A stretch of 64,000 nt of DNA from Chitinophagales bacterium (GTDB lineage: Bacteria > Bacteroidota > Bacteroidia > Chitinophagales > JADIYW01). The notes under the pieces were generated by a model that was not told the origin of the DNA, did no database searches, and saw only the letters and a list, made by a program, of their open reading frames with translations. The stretch is from assembly GCA_023957235.1 (NCBI GenBank), contig JAMLHI010000007.1, positions 62,001 through 126,000 on the forward strand, in the 5' to 3' direction. Each line of letters starts with the position of its first letter. Position 1 is the stretch's first letter. The translations under genes and the position numbers were made by a program. Shown piece after piece: positions 45,421 to 53,959 of the stretch.

Positions 45421-47175
45421 ATGGATGTAGATAAAATTGCAAATGCTGTAGAACTCAAAGATCAAAAATCTTATGAAATGATTAATGGGTCGGAAGCGGT
45501 TATCCGTTGCTTATTGGAAGAGGAAATAGAAGTAATATATGGATATCCGGGCGGTGCAATAATGCCAATTTATGATGCACTTTTCAGTTTTACTGATAAA
45601 ATTAATCATGTTTTGGTAAGACATGAACAAGGTGCTAGCCATGCTGCTGAAGGATGGGCTAGAATCAAAAATAAAGCAACTGTTTGTTTTGCAACATCAG
45701 GTCCAGGAGCAACAAATTTGATAACGGGTATTGCAGATGCTATTATGGATTCTTGTCCTATGGTATGTATTACTGGGCAAGTACCTCGTCATTTATTAGG
45801 CACAGATGCATTTCAGGAAACTGATGTAATAGGTATTACTATGCCTGTGACCAAATGGAGCTACCAAATCACAAGAGCTGCTGAAATTCCTGAAGTGCTT
45901 GCTAAAGCATTTTTTATTGCAAATTCAGGTAAGCCTGGTCCTGTATTAATAGACATTACCAAAAATGCTCAGATAGAAATGGCTGAATGGAAAGGGTATA
46001 AAAAATGCACTTCTTTAAGAGGCTATCATCCCTTGCCTTCTATTGATTCTGTATCTGTTCAAAAGGCAGCAGAGTTAATTAATCAAGCAAAAAGACCATT
46101 TATTATTGCTGGACATGGTGTATTAATATCTGGAGCTGAAAAGGCGCTAAAAGATGTCGCAGAAAAATCCAGTATTCCTGTTTGTACTACATTGCAAGGT
46201 CTGGGTTCATTCTCTCCTGAGCATCCACTCTATGTTGGTATTCCTGGTATGCATGGCAATTATGGTCCCAATATATTGACCAACGAATGTGATGTTTTAT
46301 TTGCAATTGGGATGAGATTTGATGACAGAATTACTGGTGACATCACCCGATATGCTAAACAAGCAAAAATTATTCACTTAGAAATAGACCCTTGCGAAAT
46401 CAATAAAGTAGTCAAAACAGATATTGGAATCTTAGGTGATGCAAAAGAGGGTTTGGAAGCATTACTTCCTCTCTTAAAAGAAAATCAACATCCTGAATGG
46501 TTGCAAAAATTTAGAGATTGCGATAAAATTGAATTTGAGAAAGTTATCAAAAATGAATTGAATCCTCAAACTGAGCATCTCAGAATGGGAGAATTGATGA
46601 ATCTTATCAATATCAAAACAAAGGGAGAAGCTATCATTGTTCCGGATGTTGGGCAACATCAAATGTTTGCCATGAGATATTACAATTACAACAAACCTAA
46701 TAGTATCGTTACAAGTGGAGGATTAGGCACTATGGGATTTGCTCTTCCTGCCTCAATTGGTGCTCAAATGGCTGCCCCTGAAAGAACAGTTGTAGCAATT
46801 ATTGGAGATGGTTGTTTTCAAATGACACTTCAAGAACTAGGTACAATTTGGCAGCAAAACCTTCCTGTTAAAATTGTTATCTTTAACAATAATTTTTTAG
46901 GAATGGTTCGTCAGTGGCAACAATTGTTCTTTAGTAACAGATATTCACAAGTGGAGTTACAAAACCCTAATTTTATTGATATTACAAAAGGCTTTGGAAT
47001 TCCAGCAGAGAAAATTGAGAAAAGAGAAGATGTTAATGATGCATTGGATAGAATGTTTGCTCATAACGGACCCTATTTATTGGAATTTGTAGTTGAAAAA
47101 GAAGCAAATGTATTCCCAATGGTTCCAGGTGGGGCAGCAGTTTCAGAAATCATATTAAGTCCAGCTGAAAAATAA
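45421..47175 (+). CDS. ilvB: Acetolactate synthase large (catalytic) subunit
   Basis: The 584 residues hold the ThDP-enzyme core: IYGYPGGAIMPIYDAL, catalytic Glu69 in VRHEQGASHAAEGWAR, a central domain, and the ThDP-binding IIGDGCFQMTLQELGT with NNNFLGMVRQWQ. It joins two pyruvates, or pyruvate and 2-ketobutyrate, as the first common step of valine, leucine and isoleucine synthesis. The N-terminal 20 residues before YEMINGSEAV are not conserved. The small subunit and ilvC follow on the same strand. Confidence 0.97.
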   Translation: MDVDKIANAVELKDQKSYEMINGSEAVIRCLLEEEIEVIYGYPGGAIMPIYDALFSFTDKINHVLVRHEQGASHAAEGWARIKNKATVCFATSGPGATNLITGIADAIMDSCPMVCITGQVPRHLLGTDAFQETDVIGITMPVTKWSYQITRAAEIPEVLAKAFFIANSGKPGPVLIDITKNAQIEMAEWKGYKKCTSLRGYHPLPSIDSVSVQKAAELINQAKRPFIIAGHGVLISGAEKALKDVAEKSSIPVCTTLQGLGSFSPEHPLYVGIPGMHGNYGPNILTNECDVLFAIGMRFDDRITGDITRYAKQAKIIHLEIDPCEINKVVKTDIGILGDAKEGLEALLPLLKENQHPEWLQKFRDCDKIEFEKVIKNELNPQTEHLRMGELMNLINIKTKGEAIIVPDVGQHQMFAMRYYNYNKPNSIVTSGGLGTMGFALPASIGAQMAAPERTVVAIIGDGCFQMTLQELGTIWQQNLPVKIVIFNNNFLGMVRQWQQLFFSNRYSQVELQNPNFIDITKGFGIPAEKIEKREDVNDALDRMFAHNGPYLLEFVVEKEANVFPMVPGGAAVSEIILSPAEK

Positions 47176-47184
47176 ACATAGATT

Positions 47185-47415
47185 ATGAAGCAACAAACAG
47201 TTAAAATTCTTTCAAAAAACAGCCCTGTATTGATAGGAAGATTTATGTTGATATTTTCAAGAAAAAAAATTGAAGTACTCAATTATTCTTTTTCTAAGGT
47301 AAATGATGAAGATGGATTATTTACAATCGATTTTCTTGCAAATGATTGGGATGCTGAAAATGTTCAAAAACAACTCAATAAACAAATTGATATTTACGAA
47401 ATTTCTTTAAATTAA
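47185..47415 (+). CDS. ilvN: Short acetolactate synthase regulatory subunit (single ACT domain)
   Basis: The protein is only 76 residues: one ACT domain (SKNSPVLIGRFMLIFSRKKIEVLNYSF). This is IlvM-like in size, while most regulatory subunits have about 150-180 residues with a second domain. It starts nine bases after ilvB and precedes ilvC by 38 bases. It should bind the large subunit and tune activity or feedback by branched-chain amino acids; with the second domain absent, feedback sensitivity may differ. The ilvN symbol is assigned by position and fold. Confidence 0.85.
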   Translation: MKQQTVKILSKNSPVLIGRFMLIFSRKKIEVLNYSFSKVNDEDGLFTIDFLANDWDAENVQKQLNKQIDIYEISLN

Positions 47416-47453
47416 ATTTTTAATAACCAACTTAATAAACTAAAGAGTCAACA

Positions 47454-48497
47454 ATGGCAATTTTAAATTTTGGTGGAATTGATGAGCAAGTAGTTACTCG
47501 CGAAGAATTCCCACTTTCTAAAGCGAGAGAAATTCTGAAAGATGAAACTATCGCAGTTATTGGATACGGAGTACAAGGTCCAGGTCAAGCACAAAATCTT
47601 AGGGATAATGGTTTTAATGTTATAGTAGGCCAAAGAAAACCAGGTTCCTCTTGGGATAAAGCTGTGGCTGATGGTTGGGTGCCAGGACAAAATCTTTTTG
47701 AAATTGAAGAAGCATTAGCTAAAGGAACAATCATCATGTACCTACTTTCTGATGCAGCTCAAATTGATTTGTGGCCTACAGTGAAAAAACATTTAAGTAG
47801 CGGAAAAGCTTTGTATTTTTCTCATGGTTTTGGTATTACTTACAAAGAGCGTACTGGCATTATTCCTCCTTCAGATGTGGATGTGTTCTTAGCTGCACCT
47901 AAAGGTTCTGGAACTTCATTAAGAAGATTATTCTTAGAAGGCAAAGGGTTAAACTCTTCTTATGCAGTTTTCCAAGATGCTACTGGACGTGCAAATGAGA
48001 GATGTATTGCTATTGGCATTGGTATTGGTTCTGGATATTTATTTGAAACTACTTTCCAAAAAGAAGTATTCTCAGACTTGACTGGAGAAAGAGGCGTTTT
48101 GATGGGAGCTCTTGCAGGAATCATGGAAGCTCAGTATTCAGTTTTAAGATCTAATGGACATTCCCCTTCTGAAGCTTTCAATGAAACTGTTGAAGAACTA
48201 ACTGAATCGCTGATTAAATTAGTAGGTGAAAATGGAATGGATTGGATGTATGCCAATTGTTCTACTACTGCACAAAGAGGTGCACTAGATTGGAAAGGTC
48301 CATTCCGTGAAGCAGTTTTGCCGGTATTTAAAGAATTATATGCAAAAGTAGCTACAGGTGAAGAAGCTCAAAGATCAATTGATACCAACTCTCAACCAGA
48401 TTATAGAGTGAAGTTGGAAGCTGAACTTGCTGAAATTCATAATAGTGAAATGTGGCAAGCTGGTCAGACAGTTAGAAGCTTAAGACCTGGTAAATAA
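47454..48497 (+). CDS. ilvC: Ketol-acid reductoisomerase (NADP+)
   Basis: The 347 residues follow the short, class I form in its Bacteroidota version. Seen are the Rossmann motif VIGYGVQGPGQAQNLRDNGF, PKGSGTSLR, and the knotted C-terminal domain with ETVEELTESLI and YANCSTTAQRGALDW. It turns acetolactate into dihydroxyisovalerate with Mg2+ and NADPH. It is the last gene of the ilvB-ilvN-ilvC unit; ilvD, ilvE and leu genes are not here. A hairpin follows. Confidence 0.98.
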   Translation: MAILNFGGIDEQVVTREEFPLSKAREILKDETIAVIGYGVQGPGQAQNLRDNGFNVIVGQRKPGSSWDKAVADGWVPGQNLFEIEEALAKGTIIMYLLSDAAQIDLWPTVKKHLSSGKALYFSHGFGITYKERTGIIPPSDVDVFLAAPKGSGTSLRRLFLEGKGLNSSYAVFQDATGRANERCIAIGIGIGSGYLFETTFQKEVFSDLTGERGVLMGALAGIMEAQYSVLRSNGHSPSEAFNETVEELTESLIKLVGENGMDWMYANCSTTAQRGALDWKGPFREAVLPVFKELYAKVATGEEAQRSIDTNSQPDYRVKLEAELAEIHNSEMWQAGQTVRSLRPGK

Positions 48498-48519
48498 TCT
48501 TATATTTTTAGTTAAAATA

Positions 48520-48553
48520 AAAGGGTTTGTTACTATTTGTAATAAACCCTTTC
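48520..48553. terminator. Intrinsic terminator after ilvC
   Basis: A 14-base arm (48520-48533) pairs with 48539-48552, with one G-T wobble, around the loop TATTT. The outer stem is AAAGGG/CCCTTT. It may act on both strands for ilvC and aroK, although aroK ends 90 bases away. Confidence 0.85.
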
Positions 48554-48641
48554 TTATTGATTATTTTGTTGTGAACTGATAAATAATTTATAAATAGTAT
48601 TCAAAACAAAATATGTTACAGTTGAATATGCCACTTAGATT

Positions 48642-49145
48642 TTAAAGAGACTTACTTTTAAGTATCTGCGAGATTTCAACATAGCCCATATCGGCAGCAT
48701 GAATATTGGCTTTCTCATAAAATTGTTTTCGCTCGGATAACTTATTATCATAAAACGTCCAAATTTCTTCTTCTGTTTTTCCTCTCAGCAAAGGTCGCTT
48801 TTCTATCCCTTTAAGGAGTTGTTTCATAACAGTCTCTTTACTTCTATTAAGATAAATTGTCGTTCCCTTTTGGTTCATTAAGTCCATATTGTCATTAAAA
48901 CAAGGAGCTCCTCCGCCTGTAGAAATAATAAGGTGATCTTTTGGATTTAAATTCTCTAAAAACGTTCGTTCTAAATTTCTAAAATAGGTTTCACCACTTT
49001 TTTCAAATATTTCAGCGATACTTCTATTTTCTTGCTCTTCAATAAATTTATCCATGTCAATACAAGGAATTCCCATTAGCTCAGAAAGATTTCGCCCAGT
49101 ATAGGATTTTCCACTTCCCATAAATCCAATTAAAAAATATAGCAT
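48642..49145 (-). CDS. aroK: Shikimate kinase
   Basis: The 167-residue P-loop enzyme has GFMGSGKS (7-14), the shikimate-site CIDMDKFIEE and FRNLER, ISTGGGAPC and RPLL in the lid region. It phosphorylates shikimate in aromatic amino acid synthesis. Its ATG overlaps the permease stop by one base (TAATG), and it is the last gene of the long gpmI-aroK run. Confidence 0.96.
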   Translation of the reverse strand: MLYFLIGFMGSGKSYTGRNLSELMGIPCIDMDKFIEEQENRSIAEIFEKSGETYFRNLERTFLENLNPKDHLIISTGGGAPCFNDNMDLMNQKGTTIYLNRSKETVMKQLLKGIEKRPLLRGKTEEEIWTFYDNKLSERKQFYEKANIHAADMGYVEISQILKSKSL

Positions 49146-50206
49146 TATTTGCCGATTTTAATTCTAGGGTCTAAAATAGTGTATAAGAAATCAACTAAAA
49201 TATTGATGATGATGAATATCAGTGCAGTAAAGATAACTGTTCCTGCTGCAACCGGAAAATCAAATTTCAACAAAGCATCTACTGCTGTAAATCCTAATCC
49301 ATTGATTCCAAAAATTACCTCAACAAAAAATGCACCCGCCAATAATGCAGCAAACCAACCAGATACTGCTGTTACGACAGGATTTAATGCATTGCGTAAT
49401 GCATGCTTGAATAATACGGTTATATATCCCAATCCTTTGGCTCTAGCTGTGCGAATATAATCTTGACTTAAAACATCCAACATCGAACTTCTAGTCAACT
49501 GAAAGATAGTTCCAATAGGTCTTGTACCTAAAGCAATAGATGGTAAAATCAAATTTTTCCATTCTAATATTTCATTGCCGTAATCATCAATCACAAATAA
49601 TCCGCCTATATGATTTAGCCCTGTCCAACTGTGCCACAAAATTCCAAAAAAATAACCTAGTACCATTGCAGAAAAATAAGAAGGGACGGAAATCCCCAAA
49701 ACAGAAACCGACATTGCAATATTATCTAACCATGAGTGTTGCTTGACCGCTGCCACTACACCCAAAGGAATCCCTATGATACATGCTAGTAGCATTGATG
49801 CTACAGCTAGCAAAATAGTCTGTGGCAACGCATCTATCAAAATATCCCAAACATCCCTTTTGGTCTGATAGGAGCGTCTGAGATAGGGCTTTTTTAATAC
49901 CAATACTTTTTCAGCCCCAGTTTGTACGATTGGAAGATATTTGAATTTTTCTTTGGCTTCTGGCGTATTAGCTTCTATAGAAATAGGGGAGACTTCCTTG
50001 AAATACATTAATAATTGTTTCCACTTTGGTTGATCTAGCCCCAAATCTTTTCTAATAGCTTCAACAGATTCTATATCTGCTCTTTGACCGATAGTTAATC
50101 TCGCAGCATCTACAGGTAATAAATTAAACAATGAGAATACTACAATGATAACACCTATCATTACTAATATACCATAAAATAGCTTTGAAATTAAAAACCT
50201 TTGCAA
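49145..50206 (-). CDS. Oligopeptide/dipeptide-type ABC transporter permease (DppB/OppB-like), without partners
   Basis: This 353-residue integral membrane protein has six predicted helices. It opens with FLISKLFYGILVMIGVIIVVFSLFN, the OppB N-terminal helix, and has DLGLDQPKWKQL, the permease EAA-like region (RTARAKGLGYITVLFKHALRNALNP) and the end FLYTILDPRIKIG. No DppC, DppD/F ATPase or binding protein gene is adjacent; those must be elsewhere if it works as a transporter. A 50-residue stretch between the first helix and the core is longer than usual. It is within a tight operon, 21 bases from the BT_3928 gene. Confidence 0.92.
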   Translation of the reverse strand: MQRFLISKLFYGILVMIGVIIVVFSLFNLLPVDAARLTIGQRADIESVEAIRKDLGLDQPKWKQLLMYFKEVSPISIEANTPEAKEKFKYLPIVQTGAEKVLVLKKPYLRRSYQTKRDVWDILIDALPQTILLAVASMLLACIIGIPLGVVAAVKQHSWLDNIAMSVSVLGISVPSYFSAMVLGYFFGILWHSWTGLNHIGGLFVIDDYGNEILEWKNLILPSIALGTRPIGTIFQLTRSSMLDVLSQDYIRTARAKGLGYITVLFKHALRNALNPVVTAVSGWFAALLAGAFFVEVIFGINGLGFTAVDALLKFDFPVAAGTVIFTALIFIIINILVDFLYTILDPRIKIGK

Positions 50207-50227
50207 ATGATTGATTTTATACTTGAA

Positions 50228-51460
50228 TTAAATACCCAATTGTTCTTTGATTTTCTTAAAGCTGATATCTTCATTTTGGTGATATTTCCCTAAAATAGTC
50301 CCCTTTTTTAAGACTAATATTCCTGGATTAGAGCGCATAATCGTTTTTAATGGAGTCTCATCTGTATTGAAAACATCTATTTGGATATCGTTTTTTTGGA
50401 GAAATGTTTTCACTTCTTCAATATTTGAACCAGTCAATGCAATATCATAATATCCTTCATTTTTTGCAGCTTTAAAGATTTCATTGATTTTCTCTAAATT
50501 TCCTTTATTTATTTTTTTTAAGTTAGGAATAACTAAAACAAACAAAGGTGCTTCTTCATTCATATAAACTTCAGTAAGGTCTGAACCATTTTCATCAGAT
50601 ATTGCAAAATCTTTACATTTGGGATCATCTCCTTTTTGAATTAACTTATCTTCTCTGTCAACAAATGTCCAATTTTCCCAATCAGTAGGTAATTTATCGG
50701 CAGAAAATTGATGATTCTCACCACTAGTATTATTCTTATAAATAAAAGTATTTTCGTAGATATAGGGTTTTGCATTAGGTGGTAATGTTAGACAATCCAC
50801 AATATTAACTCCTACGTGATAAGCTCTAAAATCTACAATAGGTTCGTAATAAATATTTCTCAACGTAAAAATGACTGCTAGTAAAGTCAGCATAAATAGA
50901 GCTAAAGTTCTAGGCACTTTAGGAAATAAAGTGGAAATATTTTTATAATATATCACTAAAGGCAATATCACTATCAAAAGTACCACATCTTTAATAAAAG
51001 ATACTTTAGGTGTCAATTTAATAAAATCGCCAAAACAACCACAGTCAGTCACTTTTCCTGTGATATGAGAAAAGCCTGTCAAGAATGTAAAAAAGAGAAT
51101 AATGGCAAAAATGAGATAGATTGTCCATCTGGCAAAAGCTCCAAATAAGAGAAACAACCCTAAGATAATTTCCAATAAAATAGTGAAAATAGAAAACTCT
51201 AATGAAGCAGGCTCAAGCAAATCCCATACTACATTCAAAAATGGAAAATAGTGATGGAATATCTCAAAATACTCTTCCATTTTTATACCTGTACCAGCTG
51301 GGTCAATGGCTTTGACTATACCTGAAAAAATAAAATATGCTCCAATGAAATTCTTTATGATTTCAATTATATAATTTTTAGGCTTTCTGATCTGTGAAAA
51401 GAAAAGTGTAATAATTATTGCTGCAATAAAGACATATAAATTAATTGTCCAAATAGTCAT
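50228..51460 (-). CDS. BT_3928-family protein: DoxX-like membrane domain plus thioredoxin-like C-terminus
   Basis: In this 410-residue protein the first 200 residues hold five or six helices of DoxX/MauE type, with VKAIDPAGTGIKMEEYFE (about 49-66) and a conserved pair Cys140-x-Cys142 in TDCGCFGD. Residues about 290-410 look like a thioredoxin fold without a CxxC (LFVLVIPNL, DIALTGS, NPGILVLKKGTI). The design suggests quinone-linked thiol chemistry or a scaffold, in the inner membrane. It lies four bases after DUF1599. The function is unknown. Confidence 0.85.
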   Translation of the reverse strand: MTIWTINLYVFIAAIIITLFFSQIRKPKNYIIEIIKNFIGAYFIFSGIVKAIDPAGTGIKMEEYFEIFHHYFPFLNVVWDLLEPASLEFSIFTILLEIILGLFLLFGAFARWTIYLIFAIILFFTFLTGFSHITGKVTDCGCFGDFIKLTPKVSFIKDVVLLIVILPLVIYYKNISTLFPKVPRTLALFMLTLLAVIFTLRNIYYEPIVDFRAYHVGVNIVDCLTLPPNAKPYIYENTFIYKNNTSGENHQFSADKLPTDWENWTFVDREDKLIQKGDDPKCKDFAISDENGSDLTEVYMNEEAPLFVLVIPNLKKINKGNLEKINEIFKAAKNEGYYDIALTGSNIEEVKTFLQKNDIQIDVFNTDETPLKTIMRSNPGILVLKKGTILGKYHQNEDISFKKIKEQLGI

Positions 51461-51464
51461 AGTC

Positions 51465-52013
51465 TTATTTTGTAAAATTCATTTGTATTAAGGCAAATAT
51501 ACTATAGTTTATGATGTCTTTATAATTAGCATCAATTCCTTCAGAAATTATAGTTGCTCCTTGATTGTCTTCAATTTGCTTGATTCTGTGTAATTTGGTC
51601 ATGATTAAATCTGTAAAAGATGATATTCTCATATCTCTCCAAGCTTCCCCATAGTCTGTATTTTTGGCTATCATCAAATTTCTTACATTAGATACAACCC
51701 GTTCATATCTTTCTACTGCTTCTTCAATTCCAAGTTCTAATGGCATGTTTTCTTCAGCATCTAATTGTATCAAAGCCATATAGCCATAATTGACCAAACC
51801 GATAAATTCGGAGGCGATGCTGTCTTCAATCTGTTGTGAGCCAGCCTCTTCAATCGTTCTAATTCTTTTGGCTTTAATGAACATTTGGTCTGTCAGACTT
51901 TTAGGACGCATCACTCTCCATGATGTTCCATAGTCTTTAGTCTTTTTTATAAATATATCCTCACAAGCTTTTACAATAGCATTGTATTCAGATAGGGTCT
52001 TATCAAAACTCAT
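51465..52013 (-). CDS. DUF1599 protein with two tandem repeats (nucleotide-modification-associated fold)
   Basis: The 182 residues consist of two copies of one unit: KTKDYGTSWRVMRPKSLTDQ (about 23-42) recurs as KNTDYGEAWRDMRISSFTD (about 114-132), each followed by a helix with KAKRIRTIEE or KLHRIKQIED. DUF1599 has been linked by others to nucleotide modification; I do not know a proven activity. No signal is present. It sits 26 bases downstream of hisS, a neighbourhood that fits a housekeeping role. Confidence 0.85.
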   Translation of the reverse strand: MSFDKTLSEYNAIVKACEDIFIKKTKDYGTSWRVMRPKSLTDQMFIKAKRIRTIEEAGSQQIEDSIASEFIGLVNYGYMALIQLDAEENMPLELGIEEAVERYERVVSNVRNLMIAKNTDYGEAWRDMRISSFTDLIMTKLHRIKQIEDNQGATIISEGIDANYKDIINYSIFALIQMNFTK

Positions 52014-52039
52014 AATACAAAGATAAAAGATTTATTAAA

Positions 52040-53365
52040 TCAATCTTCTAAAGTAAGATTTCCAAGAATGACTTTTACTGCTTCCTCAATATTCATCAGT
52101 TTTTGTTTGCCAGTCCTCAAATCTTTGATCGTCAATTTATTTTCTTCAATTTCAGTTTGCCCTAAAATCGCCATAAAAGGAATACCTTTTTTATCAGCAT
52201 AAGTAAATTGTTTTTTTAACTTATCTGGTTCAGGAAAGATTTCAGTTGCAATATCAAAGGCTCTTAACTGACTAGCCAATTGTAAAGAATTTTTCATCTC
52301 TTCTTTAGAAAATACTGCTACCAAAACTTTAGTACTAGTTTTAATGGGTTCTAGCATATTCAATTGCTGCATAGCCGTAAATATTCTATCAAGTCCCAAT
52401 GTTGTCCCAACTGCTGGCATTTCCTTGCCGGTAAACATTCCTATCAACTGGTCATATCTTCCTCCACCTGTCAAACTACCCATGTGTGGCTGATCTGATA
52501 ATTTGGTTTCAAAAATCGGCCCAGTATAATAATCTAAACCCCTTGCCAATGATAAATCAAAAGAATAATATTGACTATCTACACCTAGTTCTTTTAAAAA
52601 TCCAAATAATTCTCTGATTTCTGCTATACCTTCTTGTGCTAAAGCATTATCAGGTAAGGCTTCAGAAAGGTTATCTAAAGTCAAATTTTTATTCAATAAA
52701 TTGCCTAGTTTTTGTATTGAGCTATCTGGAAATTCTTTTTCAATCAATTCTTTTTCAACATCATCCCAAGACATTTTATCTAATTTATCAATGGAACGAC
52801 AAACTTCCTGTGTCATACTAGCCTCTAAACCAGCATATTGGGTAATTCCATTTAAGATTTTTCTATTGTTAATTTTGATAATAAATGTAGTAAATCCAAG
52901 TGTTTTCAATACTTCATATGCTATTGCGACCATTTCAGCATCTATTAACATGGATTTAGAACCTACTGCATCAATGTCACATTGATAAAACTCTCTGAAT
53001 CTTCCTTGGTGGGGCTGGGGTCTATCGGCTCTCCAAACTGGCTGGATTTGATATCTTTTAAATGGTAAAGTCAAATCTGGATTCATGGCTACAAGCCTTG
53101 AAAAAGGCACTGTCAAATCATAATGCAAAGCTGCTTGATCTTTTGTTCCCGACTTATAATCCAATCTATATATCAATCTGTCAGCATCTTCTCCGTATTT
53201 TCCAGCTAATACATCTAAATATTCAATGGCAGGAGTCTCAATAGGAGAAAATCCATACTTCTTAAACACTTTACGCATGACATCAGTAATGCGTTCTCTG
53301 TGCAACATTTGCTCAGGTAAAAAATCTCTAGCTCCCTTAAATACTCGTGGCTTAATTTGACTCAT
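52040..53365 (-). CDS. hisS: Histidine--tRNA ligase
   Basis: This 441-residue class II synthetase contains RVFKGARDFLPEQM, motif 2 GRFREFYQCDIDAVG, LARGLDYYTGPIFE, and GGGRYDQLIGMF of motif 3, followed by a C-terminal anticodon-binding domain (from about 340; VLVAVFSKEEM). It charges tRNA-His. Its start overlaps the 3' end of the lipoprotein gene upstream by 14 bases. Confidence 0.98.
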   Translation of the reverse strand: MSQIKPRVFKGARDFLPEQMLHRERITDVMRKVFKKYGFSPIETPAIEYLDVLAGKYGEDADRLIYRLDYKSGTKDQAALHYDLTVPFSRLVAMNPDLTLPFKRYQIQPVWRADRPQPHQGRFREFYQCDIDAVGSKSMLIDAEMVAIAYEVLKTLGFTTFIIKINNRKILNGITQYAGLEASMTQEVCRSIDKLDKMSWDDVEKELIEKEFPDSSIQKLGNLLNKNLTLDNLSEALPDNALAQEGIAEIRELFGFLKELGVDSQYYSFDLSLARGLDYYTGPIFETKLSDQPHMGSLTGGGRYDQLIGMFTGKEMPAVGTTLGLDRIFTAMQQLNMLEPIKTSTKVLVAVFSKEEMKNSLQLASQLRAFDIATEIFPEPDKLKKQFTYADKKGIPFMAILGQTEIEENKLTIKDLRTGKQKLMNIEEAVKVILGNLTLED

Positions 53366-53945
53366 GTTTGCAATTATAAATAGTAGTAATATTAAATGTT
53401 TTTTCTTTTAACCATAGAATTTTTTGATAACCTTCTGCGCGTAATCCTGATCCAGTATTATAAAATACTTTCTGTTGGGTATGAAATATCCAGTTTTTGA
53501 CTTCTCTTCTAGCTTCTATCCACACTGGTCGAGTTAAATCTTCTTCTTGGAAGATAATGACTAAATCTTTTACAGGAATTTTTGTGCTTTTAGTATGGTA
53601 GTGAATCTGTATAATCTTACCCAACTGTTGATTTTCATATTTAGTAGTATCTACAATGAAATGATCTATCCAAGAACTTTTGTTGATGTCCATATTTGCC
53701 AATATCTCCAATTCTTTATCCCAATGGATTTCATTAGATGGGAGAGAGGTCTGATCACTATTCTGATTGATTTCACCTTCTTTGTAAATGCTACATCCTT
53801 TATCTTTCAGGTTTTTAGACTCTTTTTCTACAAAAGATATTAAATCAAAAAATGTCTTTTTAACAAGCAGTTCATCAGATTTCTTTTGGCAAGAAACAAC
53901 TAGAAAAAGGAATAGAAAAAAAAATATATAGCGATGAAATGCCAT
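53352..53945 (-). CDS. Uncharacterised lipoprotein upstream of hisS
   Basis: This 197-residue protein has a hydrophobic N-terminus (YIFFFLFLFLVVSC) and a lipobox Cys at about 19, so it is exported and lipidated. The body mixes helix (about 30-50; FFDLISFVEKESKNL) and beta strands (GKIIQIHYHTKSTK, WIEARREVKNWIFHTQQKV, ETFNI...). I do not recognise a family. Lying between gpmI (14 bases) and hisS (14-base overlap), it must be co-transcribed with them. Its role is unknown. Confidence 0.78.
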   Translation of the reverse strand: MAFHRYIFFFLFLFLVVSCQKKSDELLVKKTFFDLISFVEKESKNLKDKGCSIYKEGEINQNSDQTSLPSNEIHWDKELEILANMDINKSSWIDHFIVDTTKYENQQLGKIIQIHYHTKSTKIPVKDLVIIFQEEDLTRPVWIEARREVKNWIFHTQQKVFYNTGSGLRAEGYQKILWLKEKTFNITTIYNCKHESN

Positions 53946-53959
53946 TTTCTAATCATTAT

